The notes beneath the pieces are model-generated. The model was not told where the DNA came from, did no database searches, and saw nothing but the letters and a program-made list of their open reading frames with translations. From NCBI RefSeq assembly GCF_022489025.1, contig NZ_JAKVTG010000001.1:434001-498000 (forward strand): a DNA stretch of 64,000 nt, in the 5' to 3' direction. The DNA comes from Planococcus halocryophilus. Lineage in GTDB: Bacteria; Bacillota; Bacilli; Bacillales_A; Planococcaceae. Position 1 is the first letter of the stretch. Each line of letters opens with the position of its first letter. Shown here piece after piece: positions 8,128 to 16,935 of this stretch. The translations under genes and the position numbers were made by a program.

Positions 8128-8862
8128 ATGGGGAATCATAGTTATCATGAGTCGATTGAAAAGAATCGGCAAGAAATATCAGTAGACGATCAATCAGCGT
8201 TGTCTAGAGCAGCTCAAAGACATGCCCAAAAGCCTAAATCTAAAAAAAGTAAAAGTCTTTTGATGCCTGCGTTATTTTTTATCTTTATATTAATTCCAGT
8301 TTCTTTGTTGATTTATGTAGCTTTCTTTTTTGAACCCGACGATTCTTTGACAGCCAAACCTACAGAAAATGAAGTGAGTTTTGAAATGAATTCCCAGCCT
8401 TCTAGTGCTGCTGTCGCTGCGGCCGAAAAAGAAGAAAAAGAAAAGGCTGAAGCTGAAAAAGCAAAAGCTGATGCACAAGCAAAAGCTGAAAAAGAAAAAA
8501 TAGACGCTCAAGCGCAGGTAGATAAAGAGAAATCTGATGCACAAGCCGAAGCCGATGCAAAAGCAAAGGAAGAAGCCGATGCGAAAGCTGCAGCTGATGC
8601 AAAAGCTAAAAAAGAAGCGGACGCACAAGCCGAAGTGGAAGCTGATGCAAAAGCCAAAGCCAAAGCCGAAGCCGATAAAAAAGAAGAAGTACCAAGTGCT
8701 TCTGGTAAGACTTACGTAGTGAAACCTGGTGAAACATTATATCGAATCGCTGTTAATAATTACGGCGCAGCAGGAGCAGCTGCGGCTGTAGAAAAAATCA
8801 AACAAGCAAATGGGTTAAGTTCAAACAGCATCAGCCCAGGGCAAAGCATAACATTGCCATAA
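8128..8862 (+). CDS. ypbE: YpbE-like LysM protein with Ala/Lys/Glu-rich stalk
   Basis: Single-pass membrane protein of 244 residues. A basic, cytoplasmic N-terminus is followed by a membrane helix near 45-67. Residues about 95-190 are a low-complexity stalk built from Ala, Lys, Glu, Asp and Gln (repeats of ADAKAK and AEKEK type), probably a long extracellular helix. A LysM domain at about 195-244 (TYVVKPGETLYRIA ... SPGQSITLP) would bind peptidoglycan. Place and architecture match YpbE of Bacillus, where it follows recS. The start at 8128 has AGGGG 9 bases upstream. The function beyond wall attachment is unknown. Confidence 0.85.
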   Translation: MGNHSYHESIEKNRQEISVDDQSALSRAAQRHAQKPKSKKSKSLLMPALFFIFILIPVSLLIYVAFFFEPDDSLTAKPTENEVSFEMNSQPSSAAVAAAEKEEKEKAEAEKAKADAQAKAEKEKIDAQAQVDKEKSDAQAEADAKAKEEADAKAAADAKAKKEADAQAEVEADAKAKAKAEADKKEEVPSASGKTYVVKPGETLYRIAVNNYGAAGAAAAVEKIKQANGLSSNSISPGQSITLP

Positions 8863-8921
8863 ACTTAAGGGTGAAGAAATAGCTACGACCAAAGTAAAAA
8901 AATAGAAAGTGGGGCGAATAG

Positions 8922-9554
8922 ATGTTTGTTAAAAGCGTAATGGTGAAAAGAGAAAAATGTTATACAGTGAAATTAGAAGATTCAGTACAAGTAGGTTTCG
9001 ATCTACTAGAAAAGCACACAATTGATGCTTTGCCAGTAGTAGATGGAACAGAGTACAAAGGGATCTTTACTTGGTACCATGCATATCGTGCGTTTTTCTA
9101 TTCAGGAAAAACTAAAGAAGAATTTATCAGTTCCACTAAAGTGAGCGACGTAGTTGTAAACCAGGAAGTCCACTTAACAATTAACGATGTTTACGAAAAA
9201 GCGTTAGTTGAACTAAATGATTTTCCGATTATCGCAGTAGTTGATAAAGGTCAATTTTTAGGAATCGTTACTCGTTTTGATATCGTTAACCAATTGCAAA
9301 GTGCATTTGGGATAGATAAACCGGGATTCCGAATTACTTTTACTTCCGTAGAATCAGAAGGTCGTATTGGCCGCTTAGGAGAAATTATTGAGAAATACAA
9401 AGAATCTGTAATCTCTTTAGTTACTTTTGATGAGACGAATAAAATGGTTCGGCGCATAGTATTAAAGGTTGAAAAGAAAGACAATATTGCTCGTTTTGTA
9501 AAAGAACTTGAGAAATCAGGCTTCCGAGTATTGGATATTGCAGAAGACGAATAG
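8922..9554 (+). CDS. Tandem CBS domain protein with C-terminal ACT-like domain
   Basis: Soluble protein of 210 residues. Two CBS motifs fill about residues 1-60 (VKSVMVKREKCYTV, DALPVVDGTEYKGIF) and 72-130 (KVSDVVVNQEVHLTI, FPIIAVVDKGQFLGIVTRFDI). The last 70 residues (RITFTSVESEGRIGRLGEIIEKY ... KSGFRVLDIAEDE) resemble an ACT domain. This is the layout of AcuB-like proteins, and such CBS pairs commonly bind adenine nucleotides. It does not stand next to acuA or acuC, so I give no symbol. It lies between ypbE and ypbG, where B. subtilis has the unrelated ypbF. It has its own terminator and is probably monocistronic. The ligand is unknown. Confidence 0.75.
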   Translation: MFVKSVMVKREKCYTVKLEDSVQVGFDLLEKHTIDALPVVDGTEYKGIFTWYHAYRAFFYSGKTKEEFISSTKVSDVVVNQEVHLTINDVYEKALVELNDFPIIAVVDKGQFLGIVTRFDIVNQLQSAFGIDKPGFRITFTSVESEGRIGRLGEIIEKYKESVISLVTFDETNKMVRRIVLKVEKKDNIARFVKELEKSGFRVLDIAEDE

Positions 9555-9565
9555 TAGAATGAAAG

Positions 9566-9596
9566 AAAAACATAAGCCTGGCTTATGTTTTTTTCT
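9566..9596 (+). terminator. Terminator after CBS-ACT gene
   Basis: AAAAACATAAGCC and GGCTTATGTTTTTTT form an 11-bp or longer stem with a 2-base centre and a T tract. Confidence 0.75.
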
Positions 9597-9619
9597 TCTT
9601 TTATGAAAGGAAACTCCAC

Positions 9620-10372
9620 ATGAAATATTTAATGCGAATTGGATTCGTAGCATTGTCAATGCTCCTGTACATGGCACGAAATGCTGTTTCAGAAAACCTG
9701 ATTAAAAAGACAATCAAACTGCCTGCAACCAGAGCTTTTGAGCCATTTAACTTGCTTTTTATTGCGGACATTCACCGCAGAAATATAAAAGTAGACTTAA
9801 TCAATTTTCCTGTAGATATTATCGTCATTGGTGGAGATTTAGTTGAAAAAGGCGTGCCACTGGAACGAGTAGCCAACAATATTAAAAACTTACGATCTCA
9901 TGCCCCTGTTTACTTTGTCTGGGGAAATAATGACCGAGAAGTAGATGAGGAGGCACTCAGAAAGATTTTTAAACAATACGACGTGATTGTGTTAGATGAT
10001 AAATCTGTTCTGCTGTTTAACAATCCACAATTGAAGTTGGTTGGGCTAGATCATTTCGCCTATAAACCTGATGGATTAAAAAATGCATTCAGTGAAGTGA
10101 AAGAACAAGACACAGTAGTGTTTGTTTCACATACACCAGTTGATTTTTGGAAGATAAAAGCCCCGTATTCAGCCGATTTGCTGCTTGCCGGTCATACGCA
10201 TGGCGGTCAAATACGTGTTGGACCTTTTGGGATGTTCAAAAAAGGTGCGATAAAATATAAAAACGATCGAATTGAACTAATCACGAATGGGTTTGGTACT
10301 ACGACATTACATCTACGGTTAGGTGCGCCAGCAGAATATCATTTGCTAACAATTGCTCCTAAACGGATATGA
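9620..10372 (+). CDS. ypbG: Membrane-associated metallophosphoesterase (YpbG family)
   Basis: Calcineurin-like phosphoesterase of 250 residues. An N-terminal hydrophobic segment (about residues 5-20) could anchor it to the membrane. The metal-binding motifs are all present: AD-x-H (Asp50, His52), GGD near 71-73, GNND near 102-105, SHTP near 170, and GHTHGGQ near 190. The substrate cannot be told from the sequence; relatives include UDP-diacylglucosamine hydrolases and phosphodiesterases. Its ATG follows GAAAGGA. The orthologue sits at the same chromosomal place in B. subtilis as ypbG, whose function is not established as far as I know. Confidence 0.83.
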   Translation: MKYLMRIGFVALSMLLYMARNAVSENLIKKTIKLPATRAFEPFNLLFIADIHRRNIKVDLINFPVDIIVIGGDLVEKGVPLERVANNIKNLRSHAPVYFVWGNNDREVDEEALRKIFKQYDVIVLDDKSVLLFNNPQLKLVGLDHFAYKPDGLKNAFSEVKEQDTVVFVSHTPVDFWKIKAPYSADLLLAGHTHGGQIRVGPFGMFKKGAIKYKNDRIELITNGFGTTTLHLRLGAPAEYHLLTIAPKRI

Positions 10373-10445
10373 ACGAATAAAATTTGGCAAATAAAGTAGA
10401 AGTCCTTTATGCTTATATAAGGATTAAATACAGGAGATGTTTTAA

Positions 10446-11414
10446 ATGGAATATGTAGATGCTCTTATTATCGGAGGCGGTCCTTGCGGTTTGTCGGCTG
10501 CGATTGAATTGGAGAAAAAGGGATTGCATACGACCGTAATTGAGAAAGGCAACATCGTCAATGCTATTTTCAATTACCCAACGCATCAAACTTTTTTCAG
10601 TACAAGTGAAAAACTATCGATAGGTGACGTGCCTTTTATTATTGAAGGTCGTAAGCCAAAAAGAAACCAAGCTCTAGTGTATTACCGAGAAGTTGTTAAA
10701 AGAAGTGGTATTCAAGTGCGACCTTTCGAAACGGTTGAACAGGTTGAAAAGGACGACCTTTTTAAAATCACGACGTCAAAAGGTCAATATCAAGCAAAAT
10801 ATGTTATCGCTGCGACAGGATATTATGATCAACCGAATAAACTTGAAGTAGAAGGCGCAAATTTACCGAAAGTGATGCATTATTTTAAGGAAGGACACCC
10901 TTATTTTGATCAGGATGTCTTAGTAATCGGTGGCAAAAATTCGGCTGTAGATGCTGCATTAGCCTTACACAAAGCTGGAAGCAGAGTGACAGTGTCTTAT
11001 CATGGTACGAGCTATTCTAAAAGCATTAAACCATGGATTTTACCGGAATTTGATGGTTTAGTGAGAAAAGGCGAAATCACAATGTTATTCGATTCAATGG
11101 TCGATCGAATTACAGATGACAATGTTGAGTTAACAGTCAATGATCAAAAAGAAACGATCCCCAATCAGTTTGTTTTTGCGATGATTGGTTATCACCCAGA
11201 CCATAAGTTTTTAACATCTATGGGTATTGCTATTGATCAGGCATCGGGTAGACCAACTTTTGATGAGCAAACAATGGAAACCGATGTAGATAATTTATAC
11301 ATTGCTGGCGTTATAGCAGCAGGAAATAATGCTAACGAAATTTTTATTGAAAATGGGCGCTTTCATGGACAGCAAATTGCGGAAGCTATTGCAAAAAAAG
11401 AAGGCACAGCATAA
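10446..11414 (+). CDS. ypdA: YpdA-type bacillithiol disulfide reductase (Bdr)
   Basis: FAD/NADPH-dependent pyridine nucleotide-disulfide oxidoreductase of 322 residues. The N-terminal FAD site reads GGGPCG (10-15), and Cys14 in this motif is the active-site cysteine of the YpdA/Bdr family. A second dinucleotide site (VIGGKNSAVDAALAL) is near residue 160, and the C-terminal flavin motif (NLYIAGVIAAGNNANEIF) is near 285. In Staphylococcus and Bacillus the enzyme reduces bacillithiol disulfide. The bshA gene of bacillithiol synthesis lies in the same window at 39026. ATG follows AGGAGATG. Confidence 0.92.
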   Translation: MEYVDALIIGGGPCGLSAAIELEKKGLHTTVIEKGNIVNAIFNYPTHQTFFSTSEKLSIGDVPFIIEGRKPKRNQALVYYREVVKRSGIQVRPFETVEQVEKDDLFKITTSKGQYQAKYVIAATGYYDQPNKLEVEGANLPKVMHYFKEGHPYFDQDVLVIGGKNSAVDAALALHKAGSRVTVSYHGTSYSKSIKPWILPEFDGLVRKGEITMLFDSMVDRITDDNVELTVNDQKETIPNQFVFAMIGYHPDHKFLTSMGIAIDQASGRPTFDEQTMETDVDNLYIAGVIAAGNNANEIFIENGRFHGQQIAEAIAKKEGTA

Positions 11415-11431
11415 TTGTGCCTTCTTTTTAT
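11394..11431 (+). terminator. Terminator overlapping the ypdA stop
   Basis: AAAGAAGGCACA and TGTGCCTTCTTTTT form the stem, with the stop codon in the loop region. Confidence 0.8.
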
Positions 11432-11479
11432 CGTCTTACATAAATGTACTATTTTTTAATCTAGAAGGGGAGTTTGGGT

Positions 11480-12448
11480 ATGAAGAAAAAAGTATCACTA
11501 ATTACGACAGGCGGAACAATTGCCAGTCGAGAAATTTCAAATGGGCTATTAAAGTCGGGAGCGATTTCAGGAGAAGAATTAGCTGAGCTTTGTCAGCTTC
11601 CAGAAGAAATCGAAGTAAAAGTAGTCGATGTCTTCCAGTTGCCGAGTATGCATATTGGTTTTGAACAAATGATGGAAATTAGACAAGCTATTCTTAAAGA
11701 ATTACAAGACCCTGAAGTTGAAGGAGTCGTTGTAACGCACGGAACAGATACGTTAGAAGAAACAGCGTACTTTTTGGATTTAACAATTGATGATGATCGT
11801 ACAGTGGTTATTACAGGGTCTCAGCGATCTCCAGAAGAAGTTGGTACAGATGTTTACTCAAATCTGCAGAACTCCATATACGTAGCGGTAGACCCAAATC
11901 TGCGAGGGATTGGAGCTGTTGTAGTATTTAACGAACGTATATATAGCGCTAAATACGTTAAAAAAGTTCATTCTAGTAATTTACAAGGTTTTGATTCGTT
12001 TGGGCATGGTTATCTTGGTATTATTGATAACGATACGGTGCGTATTTATCAGAAACCGGTGATGCATGAAGTACATATAGTGAAAGGTCGATTGCCACGT
12101 GTTGATATTATTAAATGTCATTCGGGGCAGGATGGTTTTTTAATTGACCAACTAGTAACAGGACCATCAGAAGGAATTGTTTTAGAAGCTGCGGGTAGAG
12201 GGCAAGTATCTCCGCATATGGTAGACGCAATTGATCATGCGATAAAACAGGGCATTCCAGTAGTGTTAACAACTAGTGCTGAAGAAGGAAATACCTATCC
12301 GGCATATAGTTATCCAGGTAGTGCTCATGATTTATTGACTCGTGGCGTGATTCTTGGTAGTGATTACGACAGTAAAAAAGCACGTATAAAGCTTTCTGTA
12401 TTGTTATCCACTCAAAACGTGATTCAAGCAAATGCTTTTGAAAGATAA
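11480..12448 (+). CDS. L-asparaginase
   Basis: Cytoplasmic asparaginase-family amidohydrolase of 322 residues that would hydrolyse asparagine to aspartate and ammonia. Both signature regions are present: TTGGTIAS at 9-16, with the nucleophilic Thr13, and THGTDTLEETAYF near 85-97, with the Thr-Asp pair. There is no signal peptide. The ATG at 11480 is 9 bases after AGAAGGGG; the TTG six bases upstream is too close to that site. The sequence after the second motif (GSQRSPEEVGTD) differs from both the Bacillus AnsA and AnsZ patterns I remember, so I leave the symbol empty. Glutaminase side activity is possible. Confidence 0.85.
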   Translation: MKKKVSLITTGGTIASREISNGLLKSGAISGEELAELCQLPEEIEVKVVDVFQLPSMHIGFEQMMEIRQAILKELQDPEVEGVVVTHGTDTLEETAYFLDLTIDDDRTVVITGSQRSPEEVGTDVYSNLQNSIYVAVDPNLRGIGAVVVFNERIYSAKYVKKVHSSNLQGFDSFGHGYLGIIDNDTVRIYQKPVMHEVHIVKGRLPRVDIIKCHSGQDGFLIDQLVTGPSEGIVLEAAGRGQVSPHMVDAIDHAIKQGIPVVLTTSAEEGNTYPAYSYPGSAHDLLTRGVILGSDYDSKKARIKLSVLLSTQNVIQANAFER

Positions 12449-12532
12449 AATTGGAATAAGTGTTAAGCGCGAAGTGAAAAATAGATACATGAGTATGAGT
12501 AAACAGTGTAATCCAATTAAAGGGGTACGCGT

Positions 12533-13222
12533 ATGATTATTTTACTAACGGTAGCAATAGCCCCCGGTCTAGCGCTTTTTAGTTACTTTTATTTGCGTGA
12601 TCAATTTTCTGGGGAACCATCGAAGCTGCTGTTTCAAAGCTTTGTATATGGGGCAGTTTTAACATTTCCAATTCTCTTCGTTCAATATGTGTTTGATGCT
12701 GAAGGTGTTTTTACGAATAGGTTTATACAAAATGTTGTGTTTTCCAGTATTATTGAAGAATTTTTCAAATGGTTAGTATTATTAATAGCTGTTTATCGCC
12801 ACGTTGATTTTGAAGACCCGTATGACGGAATTTTATACGGTGCTAGCGTTTCTCTCGGGTTTGCAACAATTGAGAATATACTATACATATTGGAATTTGG
12901 TTTGCAAACGGCATTTATACGGGCTTTTTTGCCGGTATCAAGTCATGCGTTATTCGGGGTGGTCATGGGTTATTATTTTGGGAAAGCCAAATTTAGCAAA
13001 AGCGGCACGAGGAGACGATGGATTGGTTGGGCGATTGTTAGCACAGTAATTCTTCATCTTGCATATAATTCGAGTTTGTACATTTACGATAATATTGTGT
13101 ACGGAGCAATTCCGTTCATGCTTTTCTTATGGTGGTTTGGACTTCGAAAGGCAAAGCAAGCTCATCAACTTTCGTTGTCACACTATAGCGATCAAAATTC
13201 GTCGGGGCAATCAGAAGATTAA
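12533..13222 (+). CDS. prsW: Intramembrane protease PrsW
   Basis: Polytopic membrane protein of 229 residues of the PrsW family, glutamic-type intramembrane proteases. The hallmark IIEEFFKW (Glu pair near residue 76) lies in a membrane helix, followed by FATIENILYIL, SSHALFGVVMGYY and LHLAYNS, which carry the other conserved Glu and His residues. In B. subtilis PrsW makes the first cut of the anti-sigma factor RsiW. Its place after ypdA is conserved, but sleB and ypeB, which follow it in spore formers, are absent here. The target anti-sigma factor is not in this window; RsiX (2766-3968) is a possible but unproven alternative. Confidence 0.9.
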   Translation: MIILLTVAIAPGLALFSYFYLRDQFSGEPSKLLFQSFVYGAVLTFPILFVQYVFDAEGVFTNRFIQNVVFSSIIEEFFKWLVLLIAVYRHVDFEDPYDGILYGASVSLGFATIENILYILEFGLQTAFIRAFLPVSSHALFGVVMGYYFGKAKFSKSGTRRRWIGWAIVSTVILHLAYNSSLYIYDNIVYGAIPFMLFLWWFGLRKAKQAHQLSLSHYSDQNSSGQSED

Positions 13223-13228
13223 AGTAAA

Positions 13229-13265
13229 TACTAAAAAAGTCTTACATATGAAGACTTTTTTTTTA
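13229..13265 (+). terminator. Terminator after prsW
   Basis: AAAAAGTCTT and AAGACTTTTTTTT form a stem around a 7-base loop and end in a T run. Confidence 0.75.
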
Positions 13266-13307
13266 TGTTAAAATATGATGAATACTTAGGATGAGGTGAC
13301 TATTTTG

Positions 13308-13979
13308 ATGAAACCGATACAAATAGCAATCGATGGCCCGGCCGCTGCTGGAAAAAGCACGATCGCAAAAATTGTAGCAGAAAAATTGGGCTATGTTTAC
13401 ATCGATACCGGTGCTATGTACCGTGCTATTACGATGAAAGCTTTAGCAGAAGGCATTAATATGGCTAGCAATGAAGAAGCTGGAAAATTATTGGCGGAAA
13501 CTGAAATTGACTTGCAACCGTCTGAAGATGGCCAATTAGTCTTTCTCGATAAAAATAATGTAACTGAAGCAATTCGTTCGCAAAATGTAACGAAAGCGGT
13601 GTCAGAAATGGCCGCGCATGAATTGGTGCGTATGCGTATGGTCGAACTGCAACAACAATTGGCTGAAGGCCGTGGAGTTGTCATGGACGGCCGAGATATT
13701 GGAACGCATGTCCTTCCGGATGCTGTATTAAAAGTATTTATGTCCGCAACAGTGGAAGAACGAGCGAGAAGACGATTTGTGGAAAATCAAAAAAGAGATA
13801 TTGTGACGTCGCTTGAAGAACTTCAAGCCGAAATTGCCAAGCGAGATAAAATGGACAGTGAACGTGAAGTGGCACCATTGCGGCAGGCAGATGATGCTAT
13901 CTATTTGGACACGACGTCTTTGACTATTGAACAAGCTGCACAAGAAATATTGAAATTGGCTGAAGAGAGGTTGATTTAA
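13308..13979 (+). CDS. cmk: Cytidylate kinase
   Basis: (d)CMP kinase of 223 residues, transferring phosphate from ATP to CMP/dCMP. P-loop GPAAAGKST is at 10-18; the TGAMYRA substrate-binding motif near 35 and VVMDGRDIGTHVLPDA near 125 are typical, as is the Arg-rich lid (RARRRF). The ATG at 13308 is 8 bases after GAGGTG; in-frame GTG and TTG codons just upstream overlap that ribosome site. It heads a cmk-plsC-ypfD-fni run. Cytoplasmic; length is normal. Confidence 0.96.
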   Translation: MKPIQIAIDGPAAAGKSTIAKIVAEKLGYVYIDTGAMYRAITMKALAEGINMASNEEAGKLLAETEIDLQPSEDGQLVFLDKNNVTEAIRSQNVTKAVSEMAAHELVRMRMVELQQQLAEGRGVVMDGRDIGTHVLPDAVLKVFMSATVEERARRRFVENQKRDIVTSLEELQAEIAKRDKMDSEREVAPLRQADDAIYLDTTSLTIEQAAQEILKLAEERLI

Positions 13980-13980
13980 A

Positions 13981-14571
13981 GTGAATTTATATGCATTTGG
14001 CAAAGGACTTGTAAAAACAGTATTAAGTCCTCTTTACCGGTTTGAAGTAATTGGCAAAGAGAATTTTCCAAAAAATGGCGGTATTCTTCTATGTTCGAAT
14101 CATATCAATGCTTTAGATCCACCCGTTGTTGGAATGACTGCTCCTCGAACAGTGCATTTTATGGCAAAAGAAGAACTATTCAATGCGCCAATTCTCGGAT
14201 CGATTTTGCCAAAAGTAAATGCTTTTCCTGTAAAGCGTGGCATGAGTGATCGTGAAGCTCTTCGAACTGCATTAAAAATATTAAAAAACGGTGATGTGGT
14301 TGGGCTGTTTCCAGAAGGAACACGTTCAACGGATGGCGTATTAAAGAAAGGTCTTAGTGGAGCAGGCTTTTTTGCATTAAGAGGCAATGCGGATGTCATG
14401 CCATGTGCGATTATCGGACCTTATAAGGCATTCAGGAAAGTACGAGTTGTTTACGGTGAACCAATCCTCATGGCACCTTTTCGTGAGCGAAAAGCCTCGG
14501 CAGAAGAAGTGACTGAAGTCATTATGGCAAGTATTCAAAAGATATTAGATGACTATTCAGTCAATAAGTGA
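13981..14571 (+). CDS. plsC: 1-acyl-sn-glycerol-3-phosphate acyltransferase
   Basis: Membrane-associated acyltransferase of 196 residues that would make phosphatidic acid from lysophosphatidic acid. The catalytic NH-x4-D motif is present (Asn40-His41 ... Asp46 in SNHINALDPP), followed by FPVKRG and the FPEGTRS block near 110-116. It starts with GTG one base after the cmk stop, so the two are coupled. The cmk-plsC-rpsA-like order is common in Firmicutes. Confidence 0.93.
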   Translation: MNLYAFGKGLVKTVLSPLYRFEVIGKENFPKNGGILLCSNHINALDPPVVGMTAPRTVHFMAKEELFNAPILGSILPKVNAFPVKRGMSDREALRTALKILKNGDVVGLFPEGTRSTDGVLKKGLSGAGFFALRGNADVMPCAIIGPYKAFRKVRVVYGEPILMAPFRERKASAEEVTEVIMASIQKILDDYSVNK

Positions 14572-14639
14572 TAATTTTTGTTTTTATTAGAGAATTCGAA
14601 TAAAATAGAAGGTGGATAGTTTGTGAAGGAGGGCTACTT

Positions 14640-15785
14640 ATGTCAGAGGAAACGAATAAGATGGAAAACCGTGACTTCCAAACAGGAGATCGCGTTAAAG
14701 GGGTAGTAGCAAAAATTGAAGAAAAAGCAGTTACGGTAACGATTGAAGGGGCGCCATTTGATGGCATCATTCCGATTAGTGAGTTATCTAGCTTACACAT
14801 TGAAAAAGCCTCAGATTCAGTTCAAGTTGGAGATGAATTAGAGTTAATCATTACTAAAGTAGAAGATGAAAATTTTGTTTTATCTAAACGTAAAGTGGAT
14901 GCAGAACAAGCATGGGATGATTTGGAAACGAAATTTGAATCAGGCGAAATTATCGAAGCCGAAGTAAAAGATGTTGTTAAAGGCGGTTTAGTTGTCGACT
15001 TAGGCGTACGTGGATTTGTTCCAGCTTCGCTAGTTGAAGACTATTTTGTCGAGTCTTTTGAAGATTATAAAGGAAAAGAACTGACATTTAAAATCGTCGA
15101 AATGGAAAAAGAAAATAATCGATTAATCCTTTCTCATCGTGCAGTTGTTGAGAAGGAAAAAGAATCGCAAAAAGAACAAGTCATGGATAAAATTCATGCC
15201 GGTGATGAGTTAACAGGTAAAGTGCAACGCATTGCGTCATTTGGTGCTTTTGTTGATATTGGAGGAGTTGATGGACTTGTCCATATTTCTCAGCTATCAC
15301 ATGAACATGTAGAAAAAGTTTCTGACGTGGTAACAGAAGGCCAAGAAGTAACTGTGAAAGTTTTATCTGTTGATCGCGATTCTGAACGAATTTCGTTATC
15401 GATTAAAGATACGCTTCCTGGGCCGTGGGATGCTATCGACGAAAAAGCGCCAAAAGGATCTGTTCATACAGGGACCGTTAAGCGCTTAGTTAGCTATGGT
15501 GCATTTGTGGAAGTTTTACCTGGAGTAGAAGGATTGGTTCATATTTCGCAGATTGCACATAAACATATCGCAACGCCAAATGAAGTATTAACAGAAGGCG
15601 AAAAAGTAGAAGTTAAAATTTTAGAAGTCAATAAAGCTGATAAACGCCTGTCTCTAAGCATTAAAGAATTGCAGGAGAAACAAGGCGAGCAAGATTTCTC
15701 GAATTACGATATGCCTGAAGAGTCATCTGGTTTCTCAATCAGTGACGTCATTGGTGATAAACTAAAAGGGTTTAAGTCGGAATAA
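14640..15785 (+). CDS. ypfD: S1-domain RNA-binding protein YpfD (RpsA-like)
   Basis: Protein of 381 residues made of four S1 domains at about residues 15-85, 100-170, 188-256 and 273-342. The last two are the most canonical ([21 protein letters not shown] and [21 protein letters not shown] cores). It binds RNA; low-GC bacteria lack a canonical six-domain S1, and this short form is called ribosomal protein S1 homologue. Whether it is a stable ribosomal component is doubtful. The start follows GAAGGAGGG at ideal distance. Strongly acidic overall. Confidence 0.92.
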   Translation: MSEETNKMENRDFQTGDRVKGVVAKIEEKAVTVTIEGAPFDGIIPISELSSLHIEKASDSVQVGDELELIITKVEDENFVLSKRKVDAEQAWDDLETKFESGEIIEAEVKDVVKGGLVVDLGVRGFVPASLVEDYFVESFEDYKGKELTFKIVEMEKENNRLILSHRAVVEKEKESQKEQVMDKIHAGDELTGKVQRIASFGAFVDIGGVDGLVHISQLSHEHVEKVSDVVTEGQEVTVKVLSVDRDSERISLSIKDTLPGPWDAIDEKAPKGSVHTGTVKRLVSYGAFVEVLPGVEGLVHISQIAHKHIATPNEVLTEGEKVEVKILEVNKADKRLSLSIKELQEKQGEQDFSNYDMPEESSGFSISDVIGDKLKGFKSE

Positions 15786-15786
15786 G

Positions 15787-16842
15787 ATGTCGAGAGCTGA
15801 ACGTAAAATGGATCATATACAGTTTGCTTTATCTACAGGACAAAGCAAAAAGAACATGTTCGATGATATTCGTTTTGTTCACCAAGCATTGCCTAATTCT
15901 GCGGTATCCGATATTTGCATAAAACCAAAAACAGGTGATTTGAATTTAGAATCACCTGTTTTTATTAATGCAATGACTGGTGGAGGTGGACAAGACACTC
16001 AAAAGTTGAATGGTCTTTTAGCTCGTGTTGCTCGGGAGACGGGAATAGCTATGGCAGTTGGATCTCAAATGGCTGCGCTTAAAAATGCGACTGAGAGACA
16101 ATCATACGCTGTAGTCAGGAAAGAAAATCCGGATGGTATATTTTTCAGTAACCTTGGAAGTGAAGCAACTGTGCAACAAGCAAAGGACGCAGTCGAAATG
16201 ATCGAAGCCAATGCACTGCAAATTCACTTAAATGTTGTACAAGAATTAACGATGCCAGAAGGAGACCGTGACTTTCGGGGTGCACTTGAGCGTATTCAAG
16301 CCATTGTAGAAGGAGTCAAGGTCCCTGTAATCGTAAAAGAGACCGGATTTGGTATATCACGTGAAACGGCAGTGAAATTAAGTGATTTTGACATTTCAGC
16401 GATAGATGTCAGTGGCTTTGGAGGAACAAATTTTGCCTCTATTGAAAACGAGCGACGCCAAAAAAAATTATCTTATTTTGAAGACTGGGGTATTCCGACC
16501 GCGCCAGCAATTGTTGAAGTAAAAAGTGTTTTTGATAAAACAGTGCTTGCTTCTGGAGGAATACAAGATGCTCGAGACATGGTAAAGGCATTTTTGCTAG
16601 GAGCAGATGCGGTAGGTTTAGCTGGCTCATTTTTAAAAATCGCGATGCAAGAAGGCGAAAAGCAGCTGATTTCGGAGATTCACTCTTTGTATGAAGATTT
16701 GGCTATGATGATGACAGCGTTAGGCGCTAAAAACTTAATGGAACTACAGAAATGTCCTGCAATAATAACGGGAGAATTGGCACAATATTTAACTGCCAGA
16801 GGCTTTAATCCAGCTTCTTATGCAGGTGTTACGAAAAACTGA
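15787..16842 (+). CDS. fni: Type 2 isopentenyl-diphosphate isomerase
   Basis: FMN- and NADPH-dependent isomerase of IPP/DMAPP, 351 residues. Seen: the N-terminal RAERKMDHIQFAL, the INAMTGGG motif near 60, the GSQMAAL block near 92, ETGFGISRE near 185, DVSGFGGTNF near 208 and the phosphate-binding LASGGIQDARD near 255. It starts one base after the ypfD stop with only a weak ribosome site, so translation is probably coupled. It feeds the heptaprenyl synthases HepS/HepT encoded at 22279-24757. In B. subtilis the orthologue (ypgA) has the same place. Confidence 0.94.
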   Translation: MSRAERKMDHIQFALSTGQSKKNMFDDIRFVHQALPNSAVSDICIKPKTGDLNLESPVFINAMTGGGGQDTQKLNGLLARVARETGIAMAVGSQMAALKNATERQSYAVVRKENPDGIFFSNLGSEATVQQAKDAVEMIEANALQIHLNVVQELTMPEGDRDFRGALERIQAIVEGVKVPVIVKETGFGISRETAVKLSDFDISAIDVSGFGGTNFASIENERRQKKLSYFEDWGIPTAPAIVEVKSVFDKTVLASGGIQDARDMVKAFLLGADAVGLAGSFLKIAMQEGEKQLISEIHSLYEDLAMMMTALGAKNLMELQKCPAIITGELAQYLTARGFNPASYAGVTKN

Positions 16843-16935
16843 ATATTGCACAATTAAAGGGGATGGACATTTAACAGATGACATCGCCTTTTTCGTGTAT
16901 AATAGGCATATCAGAAGTGGAAGGATGAATTTATT

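Noticed and set aside
8290-8719. Open frames in other frames of the ypbE stalk
   Set aside because: They are low-complexity shadows (Phe/Leu/Cys- or Lys/Pro-rich) of the repetitive Ala/Lys coding region.
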